Of a DNA stretch of 64,000 bases, positions 34,040-43,390 are shown one piece after another. A program made the translations under genes and the position numbers. Every line of letters starts with the position of its first letter. Position 1 is the first letter of the stretch. Under the pieces are notes generated by a model. It made no database searches and was not told the origin of the DNA. It worked only from the letters and a program-made list of their open reading frames with translations. This DNA is from Orobanche coerulescens (lineage: Eukaryota; Streptophyta; Magnoliopsida; Lamiales; Orobanchaceae), in NCBI GenBank assembly GCA_033398695.1, contig CM065815.1:101212501-101276500 (forward strand), given 5' to 3'.

Positions 34040-34819
34040 GGCTAGTTGCAACATGGGAGGGGAAAAGGTCCAAGTGGTAGCTAAACAAAGAATTTTCAGC
34101 ATTTCTTTATTATAAAGGCAAGCAGGATTCTTGGCAACTTGTTATATGAAAAAGCGGTCACAAACTTCAACTTGGAGACAAGACCCAACTTTTACTTTTG
34201 TCAACAAGTGACATGAAGAACCTTTTATTATCCTTTCATTATTTTAAAGAACAATGTAATAGTTTAAGTTATTTTGTCGCCACCTTTGCCTATAAATAGT
34301 GGCAAGAGAGTTGTAATGGAAATTATTGAATGTTGAAGAATTGAGAACACTTTGTGTTTTTCCCAGTGAATGCTTTTCATCAAAACTTGGTTTTTATTCG
34401 ACGCGTTTGAATACTAATCGATTGATTCTCAATAGGTCTTGAGGAGAAATCACTTTATCAAATTATAGGTCTAATTTGATAAAACATCTGTTTATATCTT
34501 GTTTCGATATTCTGTTTATTATTCGATATAGTTGTATACTTGTTCAATATTTCGTATAAAGTGTTGTTCGATCCTTCGAACGTGTTTCCTGTCTTAAATC
34601 CGTTTCCGAACGAAACGTGCTGTTTCGAGTCTTTTCATTTGGACCAAACTCCTGTCTTGTGGCTGTATCGAATCACCGCCTTCATCACTCGCCAGTATTG
34701 TTGCTGTAGCGAGCTGTTGTCACCAGTTCCCGACAGTTTCTTGTCGATAGCTTCCGTTCATCAAAAGGACTTCCGCTGTATAGAGAGCGAATTTGACTCC
34801 CAAGTGAGAATTCGTATCA
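33895..34819 (+). repeat. 3' LTR of element F (925 bp)
   Basis: Pairs with 28715-29648. Its first 145 bp encode the end of pol. It is nine bases shorter than its partner, mostly through small losses at CTG/CAG positions. Confidence 0.95.
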
Positions 34820-34824
34820 ATATC

Positions 34825-35508
34825 GCATTTAGTAACAAAATCGACCAACAAGGTTCGACCGGACAAGAACAAAGATTTATCGAATTAGACCTATAATTCG
34901 ATAAGATGATTTCTTCTCAAGACCTATTGAGAATCGACCGGATTAATACTCGAAAACGCGTCGAATAATAATCAAGGTTTTGATGAAACTCATTCTACAA
35001 GGATGTAATACAAAGTGTATTATCTTCTTCAACATTCAATGCTCAATACAAGACCAATACAAACTTTATAGAAGAGTAGTCTTAATCAACTAAGGAATCA
35101 AAAACAAGATCACATGATCTTGAAAAGAAAAACAAAACATTAAGATAAAAATAAAGATGGAATCAAATAATGGGGGGAATCATACAATCTTGATAAAGAA
35201 AGAAAAAGGAGACAAAAACAACACACACAAGGTGTATAAAAAAAAGAGGTTGGCGACTGGACACGGACCGTGTCGCTTGACACGGCCGCGGCACACGTTC
35301 TTGGCAAATCTTGGTCGAGCAGGACTCGACCGTGTCCCAAAACACGGACGGGTTGCCTGGACAGACGTTTGGGCGTTTCTGGACGAGCAGGACTTGACCG
35401 TGTCCCGAAACACGGCCGGGTTGCATGTGCAGACGTTCTGGCATTTCTGGATGAGCAGGACTCGACCGTGTCTCGAAACATGATCGGGTTGGGTAGGTAG
35501 TGCCTTCG
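34825..35508 (-). repeat. E1 LTR, second piece, with a 68-bp tandem repeat
   Basis: Continues the E1 LTR after one copy of ATATC. From 35317 a 68-bp unit starting GAGCAGGACT recurs at 35385 and 35453 (nearly three copies). Each unit holds an inverted motif of the form CCGTGTC-CCAAA-ACACGG. The third copy is cut by element G at TSD CTTCG (35504-35508). Confidence 0.85.
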
Positions 35509-36460
35509 TGATACGAATTACGTATGTAAGTGTACGTAATGCGTATGAAATACAACGGAAGATGATTACGTCTCGACAAGTATCAAAGTATCAATCAAAA
35601 TTACAAGGTGGTGACCGAATTTGAGCGGTTTCGGCCGTGAAGTAGTGTGGTATATGGATTTGAATGTGTTTTATCGAATTAGACCTATAACTCGATAAAG
35701 ATAATCTCTTCTCAAGACCTATTGAGAATTGATCAAGTTAAAACTTCGAGACGCGTCGAAATAATAACCACAGTTTTGTTGAACTCGTTCAACGTATATT
35801 TCAAAGAAATACAAGGTTTATTAATTTTCAAGATACTTACAATCACCAAATGCACTACTATATATAGTAGTTGTACAAGAGATAAGGAAATAAAGAACAA
35901 GAAAAAAACAAAAATACAAGTCTCCATCTCTTATCACTTCGGCCGATTCTTCAAGGTGGGGAGGGGAAGATTTTGGAGAAGATATGATATCAAGCATCTT
36001 GGACTTGAGTGACTTTGACATGTAGAAAAGGACTTGATGAAAGTCTTCATCAAGTGATCACATCTTGGCCGATTTGTGGGGAGGAGGATGACTTATTTGG
36101 ATATGATATCTTCAACTATCTTGGACTATATTTGGTGATGTTGACATGAAGGAAAAAGTTTGATGAAAGTCTCCACCATGTTTAGCAATTTTTGGCCCTT
36201 TCAAAGGAGGTGGGGATGAGGAGATTCTTCAATATCTTGTGAAAGATATGAAGACAAGCAAGGGTCCCTTTCAAGCATGATTTGGCCGAAATTTCCATGC
36301 TTTGGACCGATTTCGTCGTCATGTTGCGATTAATAACGTAACTCCAATCCGCGTGTTCTTTTCGCCCAAGTATGATGATGCATGGCCATGCAAATTTGTA
36401 TCATTGTTGATGTCGATTTTTATTGATTCTTCTTCGATTGGAATAGATGATATCGTATCA
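35509..36460 (-). repeat. 3' LTR of element G (952 bp)
   Basis: TGATACGAATTACGTATG...ATATCGTATCA. It carries the 18-bp TATA palindrome (35854-35871). A 17-bp deletion relative to 40716-41684 shortens the LTR-encoded pol tail, changing its end from ...[12 protein letters not shown] to LLIAT. Confidence 0.95.
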
Positions 36461-39400
36461 TTTCCTCCCTCTTTGAAAGGAATTGACCTCAATTTCGTAA
36501 TGCCATCGTCGTCAAGGTAAGGCGAGAGATCACCTACGTTGAAAGTCGCGTGTACTCCGTAATCGCCCGGAAGTTCTACTTTGTAGGCGTTGTCGTTCAC
36601 TTTTCCCACAATTTTGTACGGACCTTCGGCTCTCGGCATTAATTTGTTCTTGCGTTTGTTTGGGAATCGTTCTTTCCTCAAATGTATCCAAACTAAGTCG
36701 CCAACATCGAATAATCTCGCTTTTTTATTTTTGTTCGACTTCCGTTTGTAAATTTCATTCACTTCTTTAATCCGCTCTCGTATCTTTTCATGTAACTTTA
36801 TCATTGACTTGAGTTTTGATTCGGCGTCTTTGTGTACCAATTCGTCGCTCGGCAAGGGAATCAAATCCAATGGCATGTGCGGATTTATTCCGTATACTAC
36901 TTCAAAAGGTGAATGGGCCGTGGCGAAGCCGGGTGATCGGTTGTATGTGAATTCCGCATGTGCAAGTTTAACGTCCCAATCCTTTTGTGTTTTATTCACC
37001 AATCCTCGCAATAATGCTCCCAAGGTTCGATTAGTCACTTCGGTTTGTCCATCGGTTTGTGGGTGATGTGAAGTACTGAATAGGAGTTTAGTACCCACTT
37101 TTCTCCATAAAGTATTCCAAAAGTAACTCAGAAATTTAGAATCTCGATCCGACACGATAGTTTTTGGAACTCCGTGTAAACGAACTACTTCCCGGAAGTA
37201 TAAGTCCGCCACATTGCTTGCATCATCGGTTTTGCGGCATGCTATAAAGTGAGCCATTTTCGAAAAACGGTCGACGACCACCATGATCGAGTCTTTGCCC
37301 CGTTGAGTACGAGGTAAAGCGACAATAAAATCCATCGAGACATCCTCCCATGGTCGTAAAGGTATTGGCAACGGCATGTATGTACTTGGCTTGAACGAAC
37401 TTTTCATCATGTGACAAGTGACGCATTTACTCACGATTGTGCTCACGTCACCATACATCTTTGGCCAAAAGAAATGCTCCTTTAGCACCTCTACGGTCTT
37501 AGCCGAACCCAAATGACCGGCTAGTCCTCCTCCATGCGCCTCCCGAACTAGTAATTCCCGAATTGTATGCTTCGGCACACATAGTTTATTTCCTTTGAAA
37601 AGAAAGCCATCCTGTAAAACAAATTCTTCGTACGGGCCTGTTTTACAACGGGTGAAAATTTCTCTGAAGTCCAAATCGTCACCGTAATGATCTTTCAAAG
37701 TCTCGAACCCCAACAAACGAACATCTAGAATCGAAAGTAAGGCATACCGTCTTGATAGTGCATCCGCCACTATATTACTCTTACCGTCTTTGTACTTGGA
37801 TGAAAAGTGAAAAGATTGCAAAAATTCCACCCATTTTGCATGTCTCGACTCACTTGCTCGTCTGTTAATGTATTTCAACGACTCGTGATCCGAATGCAAC
37901 ACGAAATGTTTCGAACGTAAATAGTGACTCCAATGATCGAGTGCTCTCACGATAGCATAGAACTCTTTGTCGTAAGTACAATAATTAACTCGAGCACCAC
38001 TTAATTTTTCCGAAAAATAGGCGATGGGGCGGCCTCCTTGAATAAGTACTGCCCCGATTCCAACTCCACTAGCGTCGCATTCCACCTCAAATGGTTGCGA
38101 AAAATCGGGTAACGTTAAAATTGGTGCTTCACATAACTTTCCTTTTAACTTTTCAAAAGCCTTTTGGGCCGCCTCGTTCCATGCAAAGGTTCCTTTTTTA
38201 AGACACTCCGTGATCGGACTGGAGATGGTGCTAAAGTCCCGTATGAATCGTCGGTAAAAAGAAGCGAGGCCATGAAATGATCGTACCTCCGTGATATTTT
38301 TTGGTGTCGGCCAAGACTTGATTGCCGCGATCTTCTCTTGGTCCATCGAAACTCCTTCTTTAGAAACGACATAGCCGAGAAAGACAAGACTCTCGACTAG
38401 GAAAGTACACTTGTCCTGCTTTCCATAAAGTTTCTGTTTCCTTAGAGTTTCAAACACGTGCCGCAAATGTTCGAGATGCTCCTCTAAGGATCGACTGTAG
38501 ATCAAAATGTCATCTAAGTATACGACAACAAACTTTCCCAAGAAAGGTTTGAGAACCTCGTTCATCAACCTCATGAAAGTGCTCGGGGCATTAGTGAGAC
38601 CGAATGGCATCACAACCCATTCGTAAAGTCCATTCTTTGTTTTAAATGCCGTCTTCCATTCATCTCCCTCTCGCATGCGAATTTGATGGTATCCGCTCCG
38701 TAAATCAAGTTTTGAAAATATAACCGAGCCATGCAACTCGTCTAACATGTCGTCTAGTCTCGGGATGGGGAACTGATACTTGACGGTGATGTTATTCACG
38801 GCTCTACTGTCAATACACATTCTCCATGATCCGTCTTTTTTTGGTACAAGTAGGACTGGAACCGCACACGGACTTAAACTTTCTCGGACATATCCGTGAC
38901 TCATGAGTTCATCAATTTGACGTTGTAGTTCTTTGGTTTCTTCGGGATTACAACGATACGCCGCTTTGTTCGGTAATGGAGCTCCTGGTACAAGATCAAT
39001 TTGGTGTTCGATTCCGCGGATAGGTGGTAATCCCACCGGCAAGTCTTCGGGAAATACATCCGCGAACTCGTGTAATAGTGTATCTATCTCTTCTTCATGG
39101 TGTGATTTGGTAGCAAGGTTTCGGATTTCTTTGATCATCATCAAATAAACACGTTCGCCATCGTCAATGACGTGTTCGACTTCTTTTTCGTTTGCAAGCA
39201 TCGTAAGTTTCGGCCCTTCGACTTTTTTTGAACTCATTGTTCGGATAGCTTGAGGTGACATAGGTTTAAGAACAATTTTTTTACCTTTGTCACGTAACTC
39301 ATACTCGTTGCTCCTCCCTCGATGTAGTACGTCCCGATAAAATAACCAAGGTCTTCCCAACAATACGTGACATGCGTCCATCGATAGTACATCGCATGTA

Positions 39401-39672
39401 ATATCATCACCATACGAACCCATGGTGAGTCCGACCTTCACTTGTCTTGATACTTTCACCTTATTTCCATCATCAAGCCAATGGAGTGCATACGGCTTTG
39501 GATGAGCCGTGGTGATTAATCCGAGCTTCGAGACCATCTCGCTTGATGCCACGTTTGTACAACTTCCACCGTCAATGATCAAGCTACACCATTTCTCTCT
39601 GACACGACACTTCGTGTGAAAGATTTGATCTCGTTGTTCTATGTCACTCGGGGCCGCCTTCGTTTGTAACAT
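36319..39672 (-). CDS. gag-pol: Element G pol: protease-RT-RNase H-integrase, uninterrupted
   Basis: 1117 codons without a stop. It starts within gag-pol (MLQTKAAPSDIEQRDQ is an internal Met; the natural frame is entered from gag). Order: protease LIIDGGSCTN (about residue 33); [21 protein letters not shown] and YLDDILIYS; RNase [18 protein letters not shown] and [18 protein letters not shown]; integrase zinc region ([15 protein letters not shown]...[11 protein letters not shown]), catalytic [17 protein letters not shown] and [11 protein letters not shown]-terminal NDNAYKVELPGDYGVHATFNVGDLSPYLDDDG. The frame crosses the PPT into the 3' LTR ([17 protein letters not shown]). Odd: YINRRASESRHAKW replaces [15 protein letters not shown] of the sisters, a local change that may affect RNase H. 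Confidence 0.93.
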   Translation of the reverse strand: MLQTKAAPSDIEQRDQIFHTKCRVREKWCSLIIDGGSCTNVASSEMVSKLGLITTAHPKPYALHWLDDGNKVKVSRQVKVGLTMGSYGDDITCDVLSMDACHVLLGRPWLFYRDVLHRGRSNEYELRDKGKKIVLKPMSPQAIRTMSSKKVEGPKLTMLANEKEVEHVIDDGERVYLMMIKEIRNLATKSHHEEEIDTLLHEFADVFPEDLPVGLPPIRGIEHQIDLVPGAPLPNKAAYRCNPEETKELQRQIDELMSHGYVRESLSPCAVPVLLVPKKDGSWRMCIDSRAVNNITVKYQFPIPRLDDMLDELHGSVIFSKLDLRSGYHQIRMREGDEWKTAFKTKNGLYEWVVMPFGLTNAPSTFMRLMNEVLKPFLGKFVVVYLDDILIYSRSLEEHLEHLRHVFETLRKQKLYGKQDKCTFLVESLVFLGYVVSKEGVSMDQEKIAAIKSWPTPKNITEVRSFHGLASFYRRFIRDFSTISSPITECLKKGTFAWNEAAQKAFEKLKGKLCEAPILTLPDFSQPFEVECDASGVGIGAVLIQGGRPIAYFSEKLSGARVNYCTYDKEFYAIVRALDHWSHYLRSKHFVLHSDHESLKYINRRASESRHAKWVEFLQSFHFSSKYKDGKSNIVADALSRRYALLSILDVRLLGFETLKDHYGDDLDFREIFTRCKTGPYEEFVLQDGFLFKGNKLCVPKHTIRELLVREAHGGGLAGHLGSAKTVEVLKEHFFWPKMYGDVSTIVSKCVTCHMMKSSFKPSTYMPLPIPLRPWEDVSMDFIVALPRTQRGKDSIMVVVDRFSKMAHFIACRKTDDASNVADLYFREVVRLHGVPKTIVSDRDSKFLSYFWNTLWRKVGTKLLFSTSHHPQTDGQTEVTNRTLGALLRGLVNKTQKDWDVKLAHAEFTYNRSPGFATAHSPFEVVYGINPHMPLDLIPLPSDELVHKDAESKLKSMIKLHEKIRERIKEVNEIYKRKSNKNKKARLFDVGDLVWIHLRKERFPNKRKNKLMPRAEGPYKIVGKVNDNAYKVELPGDYGVHATFNVGDLSPYLDDDGITKLRSIPFKEGGNDTISSIPIEEESIKIDINNDTNLHGHASSYLGEKNTRIGVTLLIAT
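36461..36476 (-). other. Polypurine tract of element G
   Basis: The minus strand reads TCAAAGAGGGAGGAAA up to the LTR start, an unbroken purine run after the first two bases. Confidence 0.85.
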
Positions 39673-40664
39673 GCGAAGGACGAGGTTCGTGTCATAGTTC
39701 GGGGCATCGTATGCCTCGCAATCTTCTTCTTCTTCGTCGGCTTCCAGTTAAAGACGTCTCCAATTCTTTCTTCTTCGGCTAGTAATTCTTCTCGGACGGC
39801 TATGGCTTCTCGTAACGTCATTATTCTCCGATTTGGACAAGCACTTTGGTAGTGTCCAAATCCTTGACATTTGAAGCACCTTACTTTAGATAAGCTTGTT
39901 TCTTTTGGTGTGATAGGAGTTTTTGGAATGGTAGTAACGGGTGGACTTGTTGTGACAGTTTTTGGAAACGAGCTAGAACTCGTGCCAAAGTTGGTATTTC
40001 CGTATTTAGGTGGAAATTCGGGTTTAGAAAATTTTGTCTTGTTTTGAGTTTCCAACTTTATGCAAAGTCCGCATAAAGTATCAAAGTCGGAATAGGGGTA
40101 GAGTTCCACGGAATTAGCAATATTTTTATTTAAACCTCGTAGGAAACGGGACATCCGTAATTCTTCGCTTTCTTCAAGTTCTCCCATCAAGGATAAGTTT
40201 TCAAACTCCTCGATGTACTCCTCGACACTTAGCTTTCCTTGCGTGAGGTCAGAAATTTTTCGATACAAACTTAACTTGTGTGTAGCCGGGACATATCTTT
40301 TTCGTAGTTTCTTTTTTAGAGAATTCCACGAACGTATCTTCTCCTTACCGGCACGAACTCGTTGTGTCTTCATTCGTTCAAACTAAAGGGAAGCTCCCTT
40401 TCCAAGTTTGAGAATCGCGTACTTGCATCGTACCTCGTCATCGAGATCCTTGAACTCAAACATTCGTTCAATTTTCCTTTCCCACTCCAAATAAGCCTCG
40501 GGATCGGTGCCGCCTACGAACTCCGGAAGTTCGCTTGTCTTGTATTCATCCGCATGTCGTGGGGCATGCATGGTGTCGTATCCTCGTCGTGCATGGATTC
40601 GGGGCTCCCGTAAGCCGCGAAGAACGTCACGTAGTTGTGCTACTTCTTCATCGGTGAATGCCAT
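39673..40664 (-). pseudogene. gag-pol: Element G gag, one stop and one frameshift
   Basis: ATG at 40664 (MAFTDEEVAQLRDVLRGLREP). Gag core ELPEFVGGTDPEAYLEWERKIERMF, then TAG at about 40383-40385 where the sisters have Trp (GASL*FERMK). Zinc knuckle CFKCQGFGHYQSAC near 39838-39880. One base is lost near 39748 after ERIGDVFN, shifting the frame into the one that continues as pol. Only these two lesions separate G from an uninterrupted gag-pol. Confidence 0.9.
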
Positions 40665-40700
40665 CTTCTTGAGTAACGTCGAGCACCGTGAGACAAATGT

Positions 40701-40711
40701 CTCTTATACCA
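40701..40711 (-). other. Primer binding site of element G
   Basis: The minus strand reads TGGTATAAGAG four bases after the LTR, one base off the initiator-Met core. Confidence 0.8.
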
Positions 40712-40715
40712 CTTA

Positions 40716-41684
40716 TGATACGAATTACGTATGTAAGTGTACGTAATGCGTATGAAATACAACGGAAGATGATTACGTCTCGACAAGTATCAAAGTATCA
40801 ATCAAAATTACAAGGTGGTGACCGAATTTGAGCGGTTTCGGCCGTGAAGTAGTGTGGTATATGGATTTGAATGTGTTTTATCGAATTAGACCTATAACTC
40901 GATAAAGATAATCTCTTCTCAAGACCTATTGAGAATTGATCAAGTTAAAACTTCGAGACGCGTCGAAATAATAACCAAAGTTTTGTTGAACTCGTTCAAC
41001 GTATATTTTAAAGAAATACAAGGTTTATTAATTTTCAAGATACTTACAATCACCAAATGCACTACTATATATAGTAGTTGTACAAGAGATGAGGAAATAA
41101 AGAACAAGAAAAAAAACGAAAATACAAGTCTCCATCTCTTATCACTTCGGCCGATTCTTCAAGGTGGGGAGGGGAAGATTTTGGACAAGATATGATATCA
41201 AGCATCTTGGACTTGAGTGACTTTGACATGTAGAAAAGGACTTGATGAAAGTCTTCATCAAGTGATAACATCTTGGCCGATTTGTGGGGAGGAGGATGAC
41301 TTATTTGGATATGATATCTTTAACTATCTTGGACTATATTTGGTGATGTTGACATGAAGGAAAAAGTTTGATGAAAGTCTCCACCATGTTTAGCAATTTT
41401 CGGCCCTTTCAAAGGAGGTGGGGATGAGGAGATTCTTCAATATCTTGTGAAAGATATGAAGACAAGCAAGGGTCCCTTTCAAGCATAATTTGGCCGAAAT
41501 TTCCATGCTTTGGACCGATTTCGTCGTCATGTTTTACGTTACTCCAGTTTCGATTAATAACGTAACTCCAATCCGCGTGTTCTTTTCGCCCAAGTATGAT
41601 GATGCATGGCCATGCAAATTTGTATCATTGTTGATGTCGATTTTTATTGATTCTTCTTCGATCGGAATAGATGATATCGTATCA
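40716..41684 (-). repeat. 5' LTR of element G (969 bp)
   Basis: Pairs with 35509-36460 and keeps the 17 bp missing there. The TATA palindrome recurs at about 41062-41079. Confidence 0.95.
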
Positions 41685-41689
41685 CTTCG

Positions 41690-41889
41690 GCACTTTCCGG
41701 AAGAGTTCGGCACGGGCCGTGTCGCCTGACATGGCCGGGTTCGGCGGGCAGCAAGTTTTGCCTTTCCGGAACAGTGCGATACGGGCCGTGTCCTATGACA
41801 CGGCCGAGACCGAGCACCAAGGTCACTCCACGTCTTGTGTCCGTTTTCTCGTCTAAATATGTAGTCGTACCTGCATGGCGTGTTGTAAG
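41690..41889 (-). repeat. E1 LTR, third piece
   Basis: Continues E1 after one CTTCG copy with GC-rich CACGGGCCGTGTC motifs, then CTCCACGTCTTGTGTCCGTT as in element B LTRs. It lacks the final 65 or so bp expected from B and abuts E2 at 41890. Confidence 0.8.
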
Positions 41890-42475
41890 TGATACGAATT
41901 TGCTCGGAAAGTGAATATGTATCAGATGGAAAATGTATAAGTATGAAAGTATATCGTAGCGGAATTATATTTTTATGGATAGGATATTTCGAATGATATT
42001 TTATGGAGATAATATCGAATATAGTAACAAATCGATCAAGAACAAGGGTTTATCGAATCAGACCTATAATTTGATAAGATGATTTCTTCTCAAGACCTAT
42101 TGAGAATCGATCGGATTAATACACGAAAACATGTTGAATAAAAATCAAGGGTTTGATGAAAATCATTCAACAAGGATGAAAACACAAAGTGTATTCTTTT
42201 TCTTCAACATTCAATGATATTACAAGACTATCAAAGACTACTTATTTGAAAACCAAGTCTTCCTACATCAACTAAAGAAAACAAAAAAAATATTACGAAG
42301 ATCTTTGAATAAGCAAAACAAATCAAGATAAAGAAATAAAGGGGAACACAAATCACATATTAGGGGGAACACAATCCCTAAAAGGGGTAAAGAAAGAAAA
42401 AGAGAAGACAAAACAATACATACAAAGTGTATAAAATAAAAGGGCTGGCAGAGTGACACGGGCCGTGTAAATTCA
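41890..42475 (-). repeat. E2: second, truncated E-type LTR
   Basis: Starts TGATACGAATTTGCTCGG and follows the E1 LTR (including GTGAATATGTATCAG and GTATATCGTAGCGGA) up to GTGACACGGGCCGTGT. The similarity then ends. No internal region or PBS accompanies it. It directly abuts the truncated E1 LTR, suggesting an E-type element that inserted and was later deleted. Confidence 0.75.
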
Positions 42476-42591
42476 TCATAGCATCATATCATCATATAAC
42501 AACATATTGTGTAAGAAAATCATAAGAAAAACAACACATGATTAGGTTATGAAACCCTAAAATTTTCGGCCAACATGAAGAAAATCAAGAC
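42476..42591. other. No recognised feature
   Basis: AT-rich spacer between the truncated E2 LTR and Helitron-like coding sequence. I see no Helitron terminus (5'-TC or 3'-CTRR hairpin) that I can defend here. Confidence 0.4.
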
Positions 42592-43136
42592 ATGATTACA
42601 ACTTGTTCTAAACACTTCAAGAACCGTGTGAGTACTAGACAATTCTTCGCCTATAGATTTCACGATAGAGATGGGGAAGAGTGTGCCATATTATCCTCAA
42701 GAAGATTGACCCAACAATTAATTGTGGATTCATATACCATTATAGAATCAGGAACATTGACATGGGCTAAGCTTAATCAGAAAACTCTCCATTGTGAAAT
42801 TTACAAAGGACTTGAGGCTTCATTTTACCGTGGTGAGACAAATTTAGCAACTCAAGATTTACCAGTAGTATTGCCATCCTCATACACTGGAAATCCCCGA
42901 TACATGATTCAGAACTTTCAATATGCAATGACAATATGTGGGTGGGCTGGATATCCTGATTTGTTTATAACCTTGATGTGCAACCCTAAATGGCCTGAAA
43001 TTTCTCGATATTTATATAGAAAGGGTTTGAACCCTGAAGATCGTCCAGATATTGTTTGCAGAGTGTTTAAGATGAAACTAGATGGATTAATCAAGGATTT
43101 GCGAAAAAAATTGGGTATTTAGTCGCGTTAAAGCAG
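42592..43136 (+). pseudogene. Helitron helicase-like (Rep/Hel) fragment, C-proximal part
   Basis: The ORF reads through RVSTRQFFAYRFHDRDGE, SRRLTQQLIVDSYTIIES, LPSSYTGNPRYMIQNF, and CGWAGYPDLFITLMCNPKWP, the hallmark block of the Helitron helicase-like N-terminal domain (PF14214 type). It ends LIKDLRKKLGI with a stop at 43120-43122. Two bases further on in another frame the sequence continues SRVKA and meets GTAATTTTG at about 43137, which looks like an intron donor. Neither the Rep HUH motif nor the helicase domain is present, so this is a fragment of an autonomous Helitron. Confidence 0.85.
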
Positions 43137-43390
43137 GTAATTTTGTTTCCATAATTCTTTTATAATTATATGCATGTGTGTACATTTATGTATACTAGAT
43201 GTACTTTCATGCGATGCACGAAATAAAATACTAAATATTTAATTATATTAATAAATTTGATTAGATTTTAACATTATTGTAAAATAATATTAAAACTTAA
43301 GAAAAAAATAACAAAGAGAGAGTTTTTGATTGGTAGATAATAGTCTATGATTGAATAAATTCTCTTCTTTTGTGTCGTACTTGTTGTGAT
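43137..43390. other. AT-rich segment between Helitron pieces, possible intron remnant
   Basis: Starts with GTAATTTTG at the end of the plus-strand Helitron exon and is AT-rich throughout. It ends where the minus-strand piece begins. No acceptor that rejoins a Helitron frame is visible. Confidence 0.35.

Larger units (their letters stand above)
28715..34819 (+). mobile_element. Element F: CRM-like retrotransposon (6105 bp)
   Basis: LTRs 28715-29648 (934 bp) and 33895-34819 (925 bp) are flanked by the perfect TSD ATATC (28710-28714 and 34820-34824). PBS, gag-pol and PPT are in order on the plus strand. The two LTRs differ mostly by small changes at CAG/CTG sites. Its LTR differs from that of A/G/H/I, although the proteins are clearly sister sequences. 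Gag-pol carries three or more frameshifts and one nonsense codon. Confidence 0.96.
35509..41684 (-). mobile_element. Element G: CRM-like retrotransposon (6176 bp), pol intact
   Basis: LTRs 35509-36460 (952 bp) and 40716-41684 (969 bp) are flanked by the perfect TSD CTTCG (35504-35508 and 41685-41689). Minus-strand PBS, gag, pol and PPT are complete. By eye the LTRs differ at about ten positions plus a 17-bp deletion in the left copy (near 36326). Pol is open for 1117 codons; gag has one nonsense codon and one frameshift. This is the element in the window closest to coding competence. Confidence 0.96.
28145..41889 (-). mobile_element. Element E1: CRM-like fragment, its LTR split by elements F and G
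   Basis: What remains is the N-terminal gag region (28145-28505), a PBS (28571-28586 region, minus strand TGGTATCGGAGCCC) and a 5' LTR in three pieces: 28589-28714, 34825-35508 and 41690-41889. Rejoining at the TSDs ATATC (F) and CTTCG (G) gives about 1009 bp of LTR. It ends short of the expected CGTATCA terminus, cut by E2 at 41890. The rest of the element is missing on the left, where 28145 abuts the LTR of C. Confidence 0.85.

Noticed and set aside
41885..42520. GTAAG as TSD of E2 (41885-41889 and near 42512)
   Set aside because: E2 lacks its right LTR terminus, so a matching pentamer downstream is not at an element boundary and is probably chance.
43110..43390. Full Helitron element with defined 5' and 3' ends
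   Set aside because: No defensible TC start or CTRR hairpin end could be placed, and the coding blocks are inverted relative to each other.
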